Origin: Calliopum simillimum
Taxonomy: Eukaryota > Arthropoda > Insecta > Diptera > Lauxaniidae
DNA: 64,000 nt
Assembly: GCA_951812925.1 (NCBI GenBank)
Contig: OX638372.1
Coordinates: 1,798,001-1,862,000, forward strand
Direction of reading: 5' to 3'
Part shown: positions 44,897-57,939 of the stretch, in pieces
Position numbering within the stretch: position 1 is the stretch's first letter
Layout: each line of letters opens with the position of its first letter
Notes under the pieces: generated by a model
What the model was told of the DNA's origin: nothing
Database searches by the model: none
What the model saw: the letters and a program-made list of their open reading frames with translations, nothing else
Made by a program: the position numbers and the translations under genes

Positions 44897-47394
44897 TATT
44901 GAATTCCACCACGGGTGTGGCGACTGACTCTACTTTTCTTCATTAATGGATGCTCATCAACTATTATAAGTAAAAAATATTGGGTATGAAATCACTGTGG
45001 AAAATACAACGCTGCCTCCCGGACTATTAGAATCCCTTGAAGCTTAAGTCCATTTTGCATCCATCTTTAATAATATATACAATATAAAGCTCGATCCATT
45101 ACTAAATTTTAGTTCTGTCATTGGTAAAAGTTAAAATTATGTAGATGAAAAAATATTTTCATATGTTCTGTTGAAAACGTATTATTTTCATATTTTAGTT
45201 TTATAAAAAATTAGTATATAAAAAATTCTTATAGAGGAAGGTCTTAAAACAACGACTGCATACTTAGTTTGGATCAAAATCCCCGAAAGGATTGCCAGCC
45301 TTATAGGTAGGTTTAAACGACAAAAATCAGTATTTTGTTTACAGTTTTTTAGACTTATCTCAAAAAACAACTAAAACTTTTGAAAATGTTAGTTTCCTAA
45401 ATAGCTTTGCAGTGAAAAGTGTTCCCTGTGGAAGTCCTGGAAGCAGTTGAAATTTTTGATTCTAGATACAAGAGTCGCACTGAAACTTTAGAAAATTAAC
45501 CCATTTCAAAGATTCTAGCATAATTACTACCAATAATTTCGTGGTTTTTGAGATTATTTTTTTCGTGAGCTTTGATCCAAACCAAGTATGTAGCGTTTGT
45601 TATAATGCTTGCTCCTAAAAGAATCTCTAATACAACTTTTGATTTTCCCATTATTTCGAAAAAGTGCTGCACCCTAATGTAGTTAGTTTCAAAAACTATT
45701 TTTGATTTGAATTGATTGCTGAGGGCACTTATCAATTTAATATATAAACATTTTATCCGATTATTATGTTATATTAGATCAACGAGTTTTGCTAAAAAAT
45801 TACAAAACCTCATTTACAAAGTTGTACGGGAAATATAATCAAAAAAAATATATAAAAAAAAAAACAATGTAGATCGATCATAAAATGCATTTTCTTTTCA
45901 AAAATATCAAATAGACGACTGTTCGCTTCTTCCTGAAGCAACATCGGTCAATCATGGCAAAGACTTTAAACGTAAAAACTACAAATTTATTGTCTTGTTT
46001 AATTTTGTGGCTTATAATTCACCATACATACTTACATACATATATACACGTACACACAATTTTCCAGCTTCAGCGCCTTTGGTAGGTAGGTGCCGTTAAT
46101 AGAGAATTTTTCAGCAACGACACACCCGTGTTTTTTTGAAATGAAAAACTCAACTTCACTTTTCTAAGCAAATCAAGCAATTTTATACTGAAAAGTAATT
46201 TTTTTTTTTGGAATTTGTTATATAAAGTTTCTGTTATTTATTTATTTATAACAAAAGATCTACTTATTCAGGATGTTCTATTTTTTCTTTTAGCTCTATT
46301 ACTTTCCGTGTAGTTAACACGTTTTTTGTATCTGCTTTAAGCTCCCAGGACCAAAGGAAGACTATTCGCACTCCGATAGTCTCATGTTAATTGGACGTGA
46401 TAGTGATGAAAAAGTGTAGACTGGAATGACTATGTACCTAAGGCGCATGTGCGAGAAGTAAAGCTTTAGAGAAACTCAAAACTGATTGAAGAGGCGCCTT
46501 TTGTATTTGGATTGCATTGCAAGGCAGCAAGTAATATAAAGTTTACATTGTAAACACTTATTTGTTATTTGCAAAGCCTTTAACTAATGTTTACAAGCAC
46601 TATCCCAATAAGTCGAGTGACATGTTGCTTTCTTCTACTTAGGAGTGATAGGTCAGTGCTCCAATTTTAAAATAAAACAGCTACAAGTTTTAATAAATTA
46701 ATTAATTTATAATTTTTTTAACTGACTTATCCTAATCCTTTTCCTCGAGTGCTATAAGATTTGCTTAACTTGAAGGAGGGGTTTTACAAACATCGAATAA
46801 AAACTGAGCTTTACACAACCATAACTCCAATTTACTCAACTTTAATTGTTATACATACCTTATTGCCACAGATAAATTAAAAAAAAATTTGGATTAGATT
46901 ACAATACATACTCGTAGATATGTATGTATGAACATCAAATTGTCTTTTCATGAAAATGTACTTATAAATTGGAATCTACAATTTTTAAGTTAAAAAAATA
47001 TAAATGGTGTATTACATTCGCAACCGGATAGCATTTGGAGGTTGCATCTCGGATTTTTTGAAACCTTTTTTGCTTATAGTAGTATACGTAGTTGAGACTA
47101 GCATCTATGATTATTTTAAATTTTTTTATCAAGCCGTTCAAAAATATACACTTTTAAAAAACCGAAAATGCTGCAAAAACAACATTAAAATTTTTGCTCA
47201 TAACTCCGTCAATATTCGGCCAAATCATGTAATTCTTTTAAAGTTTTTGTATTTTAAAAAAACCAAAAAATTTTTTTAAATGATTCTTCTATAAAATTTA
47301 AAATTTTTAAACGAAATTGTTTTTTTTATCAGAGATTATACTCTTTGATTTTATTAAAAAAAATTCTGAAAAAACTTGAATGAATTTGACAAAT
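44897..47394. other. AT-rich stretch with possible piggyBac-like remnants
   Basis: Two short inverted stretches (about 45220-45310 plus and 45496-45735 minus) both read AYLVWIK or TYLVWIK after a hydrophobic run (LEILLGASIITNA). This vaguely resembles a hydrophobic segment of piggyBac transposases. No catalytic residues or TTAA-flanked ends were found. Nothing else is recognised. Confidence 0.25.
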
Positions 47395-47735
47395 TTTATA
47401 GACGGAGAGCCAGCGCATAGCTGACCCTTTTCATATTGTCCAAGATGAATTTTTTTGTGAGTGTTCTTCCAATAGTAGATAAGAACTTTTCTTCTAGTCA
47501 AATCTTGAGAGGTGGTGCCTTCATGAGATATCGGGTGCAAAAGGCCGTGAAAAACAGTATTGTGTATATATGCGAGATATTTGCAAAAAAATGTTTTTCT
47601 CGACCTTTTGCACTCGATATTTCTCAAGATTTGAATGGAATAAAACTTCATACCTACAATTGGAAGAATACCCACAAAAAAATTAAGCTTTGATACTATT
47701 AGGGGGGTCAGCCAAGCGTTGGCTTTTAGTCTATT
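47395..47735. repeat. Small palindrome
   Basis: Inverted arms of about 150 bp share ATAGCTGACCC/GGGTCAGCCAA, TTGGAAGAATACCCAC against GTGTTCTTCCAA, and CTCAAGATTTGA against TCAAATCTTGAG. The ends are not sharply defined. Confidence 0.55.
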
Positions 47736-48208
47736 AAGACTTAGAATGGGGGCATTATGTGTATAGCGGACATAAAAAAATGTTGATGTATCCAATTTAA
47801 GTATTTTTTGACTATGTTATACCAAATTTTTTTTCAAGTATAAGGTCTGGTTAACAAGCTAGAAGGCTTTAAATTTTGACTTTTCGGCAGATGCGTACTT
47901 TGAATTTGAAAAAAAATTTTGTATGTGGATCCAGGGTATATATAAGATCGTATAATATAGTCAAAAATTACTGAAATCGGATACATCAACATCCCCCATG
48001 GGATCTATTTTTTTCAAAATTTTTTCACCTAAAAATATTTTTTTTATAAAAAGAACACTTCAAAATGAATCGGACCATTAACTTATATTTATCAATTTAC
48101 AAACTTTAGTGTAAGCTAAACATTTTTGAAAAAACACCCTTTTCATGAAAATGACCAAAAACGCCAACTTCAATACCCTGTATTTTAACAAAAAATAGTA
48201 CTAGGTCC

Positions 48209-50140
48209 CAGGCCCGTGCGTACGAGGGGGGTTTTGGGGGTTCAAACCCCCCACAGGAAGATCTTTTACCCAAAAAAATTAAATAAATATTTATGAATTG
48301 AAAATATGTATTGAAATAAAATAGAATTAATCAAATTAGTTCACGTGCCTATAATTTTATTTATAATATCATAGGCATTTTGACTATTCCTGTGGGTTAG
48401 CCATTAGCAGTTATGAAGGTTTTTAGAAAGAAAGTTACGAAAAATATAAATTGTTATTAGTTTTCTGATCAAAAAAATTAGAAGAATCATTTTATTTTGG
48501 TATTTTAAAAAAAATTCAAAAATCGATATCGAGATCATTCAAAGGTCGTAAAAATTAGGTCCTATTTAATCGAATTTCAAAATAGCAAAAAAAAAAGAAA
48601 TGCTTAGTTTAAACTATTTTTTTTTTGTTCACATATCAAAATAACTCTGTTTAGTCTAATATTTTCCATTGTTATTGAGCACCACTCGTCATCTTTCGGG
48701 CAAAACCATAATACGGTTCTTAAAGGATTTCTGTGGTTTCTGCTCGAAAAACTCGATCAAGACCATTTGGGAATTCGATTTTACGCTATCAAGATAATTC
48801 TGCAACGATTGAAAGAAATGGTAGTTCGAGATTCACATACTGAAAGAGGTCAATGGGATTTTTTCACTCAGATTATATAGCGATGTTTTCACTGCTATTG
48901 TGTCGGCCATCCTCTACCTTTTCGTTCACTTTTTTGGTGCATAGTCGACAAGATTTACAACAAAATTTCCAGAGCAGAATCGATCATACCTGAATGCACG
49001 CCATATATCTGAAAATAGCGTTTTCTGCACTTTAAATCAAGGATAACTCGGAACGCAGACGTGATAGAAAAAAACGGTTGACAAATTCGCATTTTTGAAG
49101 TAAAAAACTTTGGCTTTAAGCTTCATTATCAGGTTTTGTGGCTAAAGTTTTCCTTGTTTTGTTATATAATCTCAAAAATCTCAAAAAACAAAACTTTTAG
49201 GTTAAGATTTCTCAAAAACCATACGAGATATTGTAACTCTAAGGCCACATTTGAATTCAACATTAAAACTTGCATTAAAAATATGCATTTTTGTTTTCAT
49301 TTCTTGTTTATTTTCTTAAAAAACCCAAAAATTCATTTTTTTTTTTTCAACAAAAAAATTTCAACAAAAAGTTCTTAAAAATACAACGTCTCTTTAACGT
49401 GATCAGATAGAATTTTCAAAAATACTATTTTTGAATTTTTTAGATAGTTTTTGTCAAACCTTGTTTTTTAATACAGAAACAATGTAAAAACCATTTAGTT
49501 ACCGAAATTCGACCTTGAAAATCGATTTCAGAATAAACTTTTTCTGTATACCCCAGTGAACAACTTTGCAAAAAAAAAAAATCTGACCAACAAAGCCTTA
49601 AAGCAATTAAACATGAAAAATGATTTAAGTCAATACACATTTCATTGAATTAATCTATTTATTAGGGAACAAATTACTAATTTTGTTTTGGTTTGCTTGC
49701 AAAAGTACTTTCCAAATTTAAAATTTATTCTGATTTTCTAAAATCTTAATGCAAACTAGCCTGACTGAAAGATAGCTCAAACCATTTTTATTAAAAACAC
49801 CAGGACTCAATGCGCTTTTGTGACCAGAGTTAGTGCTATCGACTTAATTTCATAAACAAAGTAAAAAAAATGGTACATACGTATATTATTAAAAATTTAC
49901 TTTTTTTGATGGCATTTTTTCTTTGAAAATTTTTAAAAATTTTGGACTTTGCACCTTTGCATTTCTTTTAATTTTCACCATTTAAACATGTTATTTTGAT
50001 GTTAACTTTTTTAACGCTAAGTGTTGTTTTAGTACCTTTCGAATGGCATACATGTACTGATGTACTGAGCATTTTATAGTGTTATTACTTTTTTTTTTAT
50101 GGAAACCCCCCCCCAAGAGCAAATCCTGCGCACGACCCTG
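48209..50140. mobile_element. hAT-like non-autonomous element, 8-bp target duplication
   Basis: Tips CAGGCCCGTGCG and (reverse complement) CAGGGTCGTGCG, followed by G-rich GGGGGGTTTT on both sides. CTAGGTCC (48201-48208) and CTAGGACC (50141-50148) form an 8-bp duplication with one mismatch. The interior has no recognised transposase. A 60-codon frame at about 48677-48880 (HSSSFGQNHNTVLKGF then LDQDHLGIRFYAIKIILQRL) looks coding-like but is unidentified. Confidence 0.7.
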
Positions 50141-50890
50141 CTAGGACCAAATCCTCCCGAATTGTTGTTCTTGCACACCGGATCTACTATATTGCCAAAT
50201 TTGAGCGAAAATTTTTTGGTACACTTGGCGTGGATTGATTCATATACATATGTATATATTCTTTATTATTATTGTCAAAGGCAAACAAATTTAGTCTGGG
50301 TCGAATATAAAATAAAAATATTTTTGTTAATGTATTTACGGTAACGACTTATGGTAACCGTATTTATTAAAAATTTGAAATAAGGAAGTACTAAAGTTAT
50401 TTAAAAATTTATGGTTGTATTCTACGAAAATCACAAATTTCTTTTTGGCGCAATCGAGTATTTTGAGCTTTAATACCAAGCACTTTTGATTGTAGCTTGC
50501 AATTTTATAAAAGCATAGTTTTGGCAGGCACAAGGTTTCTTTCAAATGCTTTAAAAGCTTTAAGCTGATGGTTTGAGTATGGGATAATAAAGCATTCCAG
50601 TAAAGAGCTAAACTTGGAATTGCATGTAGGATGTAGGCATACAAAAGGGATGTACTGAATATATCGATACATGATGTTCATCGAAATGTAGCTTGGTAAG
50701 ACATAAGCAAGATTGGTATCTAACTTCATACGGCGACAATGCGCACCATTGCAGCTACTTAGAATAGTATGTTTATTTGATGTTTTGGGTGATTGTACAA
50801 AAAAGCCGTAGTTTTGGCTAAAAAAGACCAAAAAAAGTCTTTTTATGCTTCTTCTATTTGAAATAGATTAAAGTTGTCATAACAAACGTA
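50141..50890. other. Intergenic stretch, nothing recognised
   Basis: AT-rich; short frames only, none with family resemblance or splice support. Confidence 0.4.
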
Positions 50891-51436
50891 GAGTAGAACG
50901 GGGTAATGTCGTGCAGGGGGTAATGTCGTGCACTGGCAGTTTTAGCCCAAAGAATTGAATGATTTACCAACTGTTCGTAAGGTAGGGACCTGCTGACCTA
51001 CTGAGCTTATGCATATAATACTAGCAATTTTCACCAGTTCGTCTCTACAGAGTAACCTTTTTTTCAAAACGCACGCTTTCGGGACGATAAAAGTGTTTTT
51101 TCATCGGGCCAGAAAAATAATTTTCCTTGTGGGAAAATATACTAGGTAAGTGTTTTCTGAAACGAAATATCCTGCCAAAGAAAAGAAGTATTTGGTTTTC
51201 GAAAAAATTTTTGGGCTTCACCGAGTTATCGATGTTGACCTTTAAAACGACCATTGGGGTAATGTCGTGCACATTCACTTACACAAACAGAATTGCTCGC
51301 TACACAAATGTTGTTACACATGGATGTAACCAATGAAATTATCTTTCGAACGGATGCTTACTCGTTGCATTCGCTTGAGATGTATGGCTTGACGAGCATG
51401 TCAAAGTTGAGTGCACGACATTGCCCCGTTCTACTC
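50891..51436. mobile_element. TIR element with GGGGTAATGTCGTGCAC motifs
   Basis: TIRs GAGTAGAACGGGGTAATGTC (left) and GAGTAGAACGGGGCAATGTC (right, reverse complement), each continuing GTGCA, with TA at 50889-50890 and 51437-51438. The motif GGGGTAATGTCGTGCA occurs again inside at about 50919 and 51256. A second partial copy of the right half lies at 51597-51772. Confidence 0.8.
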
Positions 51437-51596
51437 TACACAACATATTATGTACTTCACACTTGTATAATAATGAATAAATACATGATAATGCTAAATC
51501 TCCTCTAATAGAACCACTACCTATAATTTGTCACACATTTTGGTACCTTTACTATACTCGGAAAACAATGCACGACATTACCCCACAAATTTTGAG

Positions 51597-51772
51597 GGGG
51601 GTAATGTCGTGCACATTTTTTTTTTCTTCATTTACACAAACACAATTTCTCGCTACAAAAATGTTGTTACACATGGACGTAACCATCAAAATTATCTTTC
51701 GATCGGATGCTTACTTGTCGTATTCGCTTGAGATGTACGGCTTTACGAGCATGTCAAAGTTGTCTACTTATT
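51597..51772 (+). repeat. Partial direct copy of the 50891-51436 element
   Basis: Starts GGGGGGTAATGTCGTGCACA and follows 51255-51410 closely (TTACACATGGACGTAACCAT, GAGCATGTCAAAGTTG), then ends before the terminal repeat. Confidence 0.75.
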
Positions 51773-53818
51773 AAAAATGATAAATTAACTGGAAATTATA
51801 TTTTCAATTTCTTAGTAATTTCCCATAGTAAATCCACCATAAAAATTTCAAAATATAATTTTAAGTTTTTCCGCTCAGTGTATTGTCTGTAATTGTGTAA
51901 TTGTGAAAGACACATTTTTAACGTAAAATAAATTTGTCATCGTGACAAAAGGACATTAACTTTCCAGGGGTCAAATTTGAGTTTTTGATACCATTGGATA
52001 AAGAGAACGAGAAAAAAAAAACGCTCAAAAATGTCCTCAATTGGCAAAATTATGGCATTTTGAATTTTATTGTTCAAAAATGATATTTTGAGATAATTGA
52101 GGTAACAGTTTGGCAATATTTTTAATATCCTTGGACTTGGAAAAATTGATTTTTTATGCCATCGAGCGGCTTAAATTTAAAATTATTTCAATTGTTAGTT
52201 AATCTTGAGATATGTAGATAGCGTTTGGTTTTGGCGTATTGAAAATTTAACTCTGGCAAGATAAAGTACTTTTGCCACGACACGTCACATAAAGGTACAA
52301 ATTTAAACTTTGGAGGCATGAAAAAAAAAAAAAACATTCAATCAGGCTGTTCGTTTACTCCAAGATTTTGCAAGTTTTTACCCGAAAAGCTCTTTACGTA
52401 TAAAACGTATATTAATTTACAAAAACTTGGAGTAAATGCATAGACTAAGTGTCTAAAAACATGAGTAAGATTTCTCTAAACCAAACTCAATACTAGCGCA
52501 TTTTGTTAATGTATAAAAGCGCATTGAAAGCTATTTTATTTTGCATAAACTGCAAGCAAGTGACGCAGATCTGCACAACTACTGACACAGTTGTACGCTT
52601 ATCTGAGAGCATGTGAAAAGCTTTTAAGCACAGAAGCTCAAGTGCCCGTGGGCATAGGCTTTGAACATCACTGCTCTAAACAATATTATCTGATATGACA
52701 CGATAAAATATTCATAAGGTATACAAAAAAGTAATTCTCTGAAAATTATAAAAATTTATCACAGCTGGGTATTTCCTGGAAAACTTACACTTTTTGTCGC
52801 AGCCGTTACTTTTTTAAAGTACATTGCTATTAATTTGTTTATCTCTCTAATATAAGAAAATTTTTCTACAAAATATTACAGCGAGCTAAATTGGAAGTTT
52901 CAAAACAATCGATTTTCTATAGAAATCCTATAATAACATGGTGTTTTTACAGAAACATACCTTATTTGACGCACCCGTTACTTTTGTAAAGTTGTTTTTT
53001 TATTGATTTGTTTATAACCAAGAAAATTCTTGTACAAAATAATACAATTCAAAGATTTTATTTTTAGGGCATGAGGGATCAACTCTCATAAAACTAAATA
53101 GAATATTAGTTACGTCACACCCGGTACAATCAATTTAGTATATAAAAGCATTAAAATTTATTTTTTTTATGAATACTTCTATTTGTTGACAAGATCAGTA
53201 TAATTGACAATTCTAAAATTAAGAAACTTTTCTGGCGTATTTATACACATTTTACTTTTAATTTGAAATATTGGCCTGAACCTGTCGCACTCGTTACTTT
53301 GAAGCTGCCCGACTAGAGAGTTCATTAAGATCATTTAGAGAAAACTTTCACATATTTCAATATCTAATAGAATTTTTTTGAGTCAACTTTTTTTTCAGCT
53401 CAAAAGTGATTTTTTTTTTGTTAAAATCAAAGCGATTGTAATGCTATTTTTTTTTTTAAATCTTCGCTAATGAATTTATGTTAAATAGTCCTTCTGGTTT
53501 TAATTTTGTTTGCACTATTTTGGATCCGCCATCTTGAAAGAAAACCCAAAAAAAAAAAAAATCTGCCAAGACAAATTAATAGAAAATTCATTTACAAAGA
53601 TTTTAATAAAAATTACGTCTCAATCGCTTAATTATTATGCTACGAAATTTTTTTTTATTAAAAACTGTCACTTTTGTGGATAAGTAAGCCAACGCCTTAA
53701 CCCTTTCGACCCGGCTGGGACAAGGGTTAATCATTCGACGAACGATCAGTGAGACAAGTATAACATCTCGAATTGCGATAAAGTTTTAGAATTTTCTCTA
53801 TGATTTTAGTACATAATT
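51773..53818. other. AT-rich stretch, nothing recognised
   Basis: No conserved frames, TIRs or palindromes seen, apart from poly(A)/poly(T) runs. Confidence 0.4.
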
Positions 53819-53945
53819 AGGGTATTTCTTAAAACGTGTAAAAGCTTCGAAAACCTCGTGAGCTCGTCAAACTATCGAAGTTCGTATTCGTATTGAGTAC
53901 GTTGATGAGGCTTTCGCGGCATTTACACGTTTTAAGAAATACCCT
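53819..53945. mobile_element. 127-bp MITE
   Basis: Perfect 24-bp inverted ends starting AGGGTATTTCTTAAAACGTG (53819-53842 and 53922-53945). No clear target duplication. Confidence 0.7.
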
Positions 53946-56900
53946 CAATGTATATTGGGTACAAACATAATACTCCAGCTTGTCGGCTCTCATTATTTTC
54001 ATAGATATGGAACACATTGTAAAATTTCATGATAGTTATTTCATTTTACAAGACTCAATTCTTGCAGCTGAGTCTTTTCTGTTACACGAAAGTTTCTATT
54101 CCAAAAAAAAAAAAAAAAAAAAAAACAACAATAAACTAAAAAAAACAAAAAACGTGAATATACAAAACATCCTTAGTTATTTTGCACGTATAATAAGCAA
54201 TAAAAACGATGAAACTGTGATCAGAAACAGGAGAAAATCGCATTTTACGAGCGCGATTTCGGCGAAAATTGTGAAAAAATAAAATAAAATAAACTAATGT
54301 CCTTTACGACACAGCAGCAGGGAAGATGTGAAATAATACACCCTCGTAAGGCATCATTTCCTTGAACATGTGTTTGAATTCATTTTTCTACACTTCGCAT
54401 TCAATTTCCATACGCATTTGAATGAACTAACCTGCCTCGCCATCCCCACAGTCGAAACGACCAAAACAGCAGCGGCCAACCCAACTCTAAGAACCAGAAA
54501 AGCTTACGTGAGAGTTGGCCCCATGTGACAGCGAGCGCGACATAACTTTTATCCCTTTGCTTAGAATAAATGTGGGGGGCGGTGAGAAGGCAACCCTATA
54601 ACAGCGCAACGTAGTTTAGGGTGAGGCAAACGAATGCTTCGTTGCTTTTTTTCATTTTTCTCTGTTGTTCTGGTGGATGTAAAATTTTAATGATGCTGGG
54701 ACTTGCGTGCCTAAAAAATCTTTTAAATAAAAATTTGTATGCGGTACTATAAGAGTACAGTAGCACTATAGTAAGTATAACATCGCATGTGAGCCTGATG
54801 AGCAATTCTATTTACAAAAGCAAATTCATAAATGCGAAAACGTCATTTAAATAGTCAAATTCGACAAAACCAGCTCTATATTACTTAACATTAAGAAAAT
54901 TGGAATATGTCTATAGTATGTACGAGTATGCACTAGAGGGTAAGATTATCATGTTTCAGAATATGTACATAGATTGATATTCACGGTTCCATAGGTCAAA
55001 AATGTATCAAAATTGTATCCATAGGCTAATGCATATGAAGTATGAAAAACTTTTTAGTTAAAAAAATTACTTATTTGTTATCGTTCCAAAAATTTTGTTC
55101 TTCAAAAATATAAGTGCATTAGGGCGGTCGTTTAACAATTGATTTAGAAATCTCATGCACACTTCCCTTAAAGTTTAATTGAGCGCTCTAACATAATTTT
55201 AAGGGGTGTCGCATGGAGCTTTTTGTAAAAATGTTAGTTTTTCGGATAGAACGCTCTTCATCTAAAAAAGGAGTGGTCAGCTCCGTTTTTTATTTACAAA
55301 GTATATTACTAAATATTAAATTATTGTGTTTGAATTTCATGATGTCATGATGTCGTTAAGTGGCTGCCCATAAAGGACGGAGTTCAAACAAGATATCTTA
55401 ATGGGACGATGGAGGGTACCCTTTTTTTTGCTAAAATCTCCTGAGTAAAATGATTTGCTTTTTAAAAAAATCCATATAAAAAGTTTAACAGTTTAAATTT
55501 TAAAACAAAAATTTTCTCCAGATTCAGAAGCAACCTAGATAATGGTATTACTAGCGAATCGCAAAAGACTCTGAATGGATCTAAACTGAAATGAACTCAC
55601 AAAATATTGATTTATTCATTTCTGTTTTGACAACTTCTTTGAATAAAAATCATCAATTCTTACCTATCTCAATATGCTCCATTTTAAAATTTGTTCCAAA
55701 TATTTATCGAACATTATTTATCACCACTTAAAACTTTGCGACCAAAATTGATCTCGCAAACAAATTTTCCATTCCGTTACAAAAAAAAAAAAGACTTTAA
55801 ATGAGCTTTGTCAAATAGTTTTAAATATTTTGGAGAAATAAAATGCACATTCCCATGTTTTGAAGTATTATTAATCAGATTTTAGCAATAAAAATAATAT
55901 AACGGCACTTACAAAATTTGAATTTCGCACAGAAAAACTGATCAGTTGACCTATCGTGAATAGGTCAGATTTAATCAGAATTATTTGCCGATTTCCAGAA
56001 GAACTTTCAAGCATACTATAACCTTAAGCATAGATTTGTTAAGAATCACAGCAAAAATAAAAATACGGCACATGGAATAACTTTTAAAAAGTCCAGCCTT
56101 CCAATAATTTTTTTTAGCTTTAGCTTGTTTTTTTGTTATTTTGTTATTTTTTTACATGAACAGTAAGCTCAAACCAACAATGTCATCTGATCCATGCTTG
56201 TTTGGAAGCAAAAACTATGATATTTTCATTCGATTTTTAAAAGAATTGAAAAGAGTTTTTTCGTTTAATAGAAGCTTAGTAGACATTAAAATTAAAAAAA
56301 AAAACAACATACGGCACGTACCCACTACCTCTTGCATTTTGCTTGCAGTCGTTTTTAGCATTTTCATCAAGGATTCAACTACACACAGCTTTCGCTTTCT
56401 ATGTTTACTCAAACGTATTTCCACTTTCTCTATAGACTATCGCATACACCCACTTGCTCATAGACATACATACGTACATATGTAAGTGCAATACGTAAGT
56501 ATGTTTATAGCATAGCAGGGAGGAAGAGTCCAAAAAAGATGCATTTGTTTTAGAATAAAATCACACATACATACATGCCCAAACACAAACACACTTATGA
56601 AAATGCACTCTATAGCCAGACATGTCTACTGGGGGGACAAAAACATTTACGGTAGCAGGAGTTTCTTTTTAAATGCACTCATATGGAAAGTGTTTCATTC
56701 AAGTGGCCTTCTTTCTGTCTCTGTCTTCATGAGTGTGTAGCTTTTGTCTTCTTTTTCACACTACTCTTCTGCCCTCTGCCGCAGTCATTGCTCCATTGCG
56801 ACGTCTTCTTCAAGTTCAACTTTTCTTGATTATTATTTTTTCCTTTTTCTGCTTTTTCGTCTTTTGCTCTTGAATGCGAAGAGTGCATCAACGTCGTCCT

Positions 56901-57939
56901 CTAGCCAGCAAGGGTTCTTAGTGTACGAAGGATTTTTGCCTTTTTTCTCTGGTTTCTACTGCTACGACTACTGCTGCTGCTGCTGGTAGTTGCAGTATGT
57001 GGCTTCATGTCCACGTACATGTGCATCTCGTAGACAAGTTCTTTCTCTGCTTCTACCAATGCCGTCCCAGTCCAATTTATAACTTTCGTTTGTTGGGTTC
57101 ATTTGATTGTGCAGCTACTCCTGTGTCTATGTGTCGCATTACCCCTTTCTTCCAGTCACAGAACTTCGTTTCACTTTCGTTTATTCATTTCACCCCAAGG
57201 AGATTGCAACCGTCGATTCAGATGGTTGAGTCTCTTAGGTCCTATCTTGCATTCACATTTGTTTCATGAATCAAAATTCTATGTCAGCATCAGTATCAAC
57301 ATCACCAACAGCAACTAAAAATTGTACTTAAGAATAAATGAAGATTTGGGTGGTGGTATGATTTTTTTATCCGCTTCATGTCTCCTTTTCTTTTTATATT
57401 TTATTCCAAGCGTTTTCATTACCTAACTGGGAAACAAACACACAAGGTGTACAGGATGCATCAAAACTCGCAATGGGCCTTCACTTCCCATTATATTTTA
57501 AATTGTTCCAACACAAAAAAGCATAAAACCTTGAGCTTTTCCAAGCCTCCTCCTCCCTCGGAGCGTCAGTAGAAGTCTCTAAAACTAGACAATACAAGGA
57601 AAATTAAATCTATTTTATGTTCACCATTACATGACATTGCACAACAAAAAATGGAATTGTGATTGTTGCATGGCAGTTGTCTGTCAACTCCGAAGGAATT
57701 TTCCGCGTAAAGTCGGAATCCTATTTCAGAATTGGCTTATCAGCTCTAGATTTTGAGATATTTGAGGTTGAGAACACGAACACGATTATTTTTGAAGTTA
57801 GATGCAGACTGTATCTAACATGTTATAACAATTACAAAAATGAACAAAAATTACCCATAAAACAGGGCATTATTGAGTCAGTATGTACCAAAAAAATATT
57901 TGATGCATAAGTACTATTCGAAATTTCATCGTGAAAGCC
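53946..57939. other. Low-repeat region, possibly host intergenic or regulatory DNA
   Basis: About 4 kb without recognised transposon ends. Part of it (54400-54560 and 56700-57300) has higher GC, CT-rich and CTG-rich tracts (CTGCTGCTGCTGCTGG near 56968) and CA/CATA microsatellites (56460-56600). This texture is common near fly promoters and UTRs. No coding exon could be supported on either strand. Confidence 0.35.

Noticed and set aside
45496..45735. piggyBac-like transposase gene
   Set aside because: Resemblance is limited to one hydrophobic stretch, with no catalytic residues or TTAA-flanked ends; kept only as a weak note.
56744..57318. Series of plus-strand frames of 70-90 codons
   Set aside because: Overlapping frames rich in Ser/Phe/Leu from CT-rich DNA; no conserved motif, more consistent with noncoding or UTR sequence.
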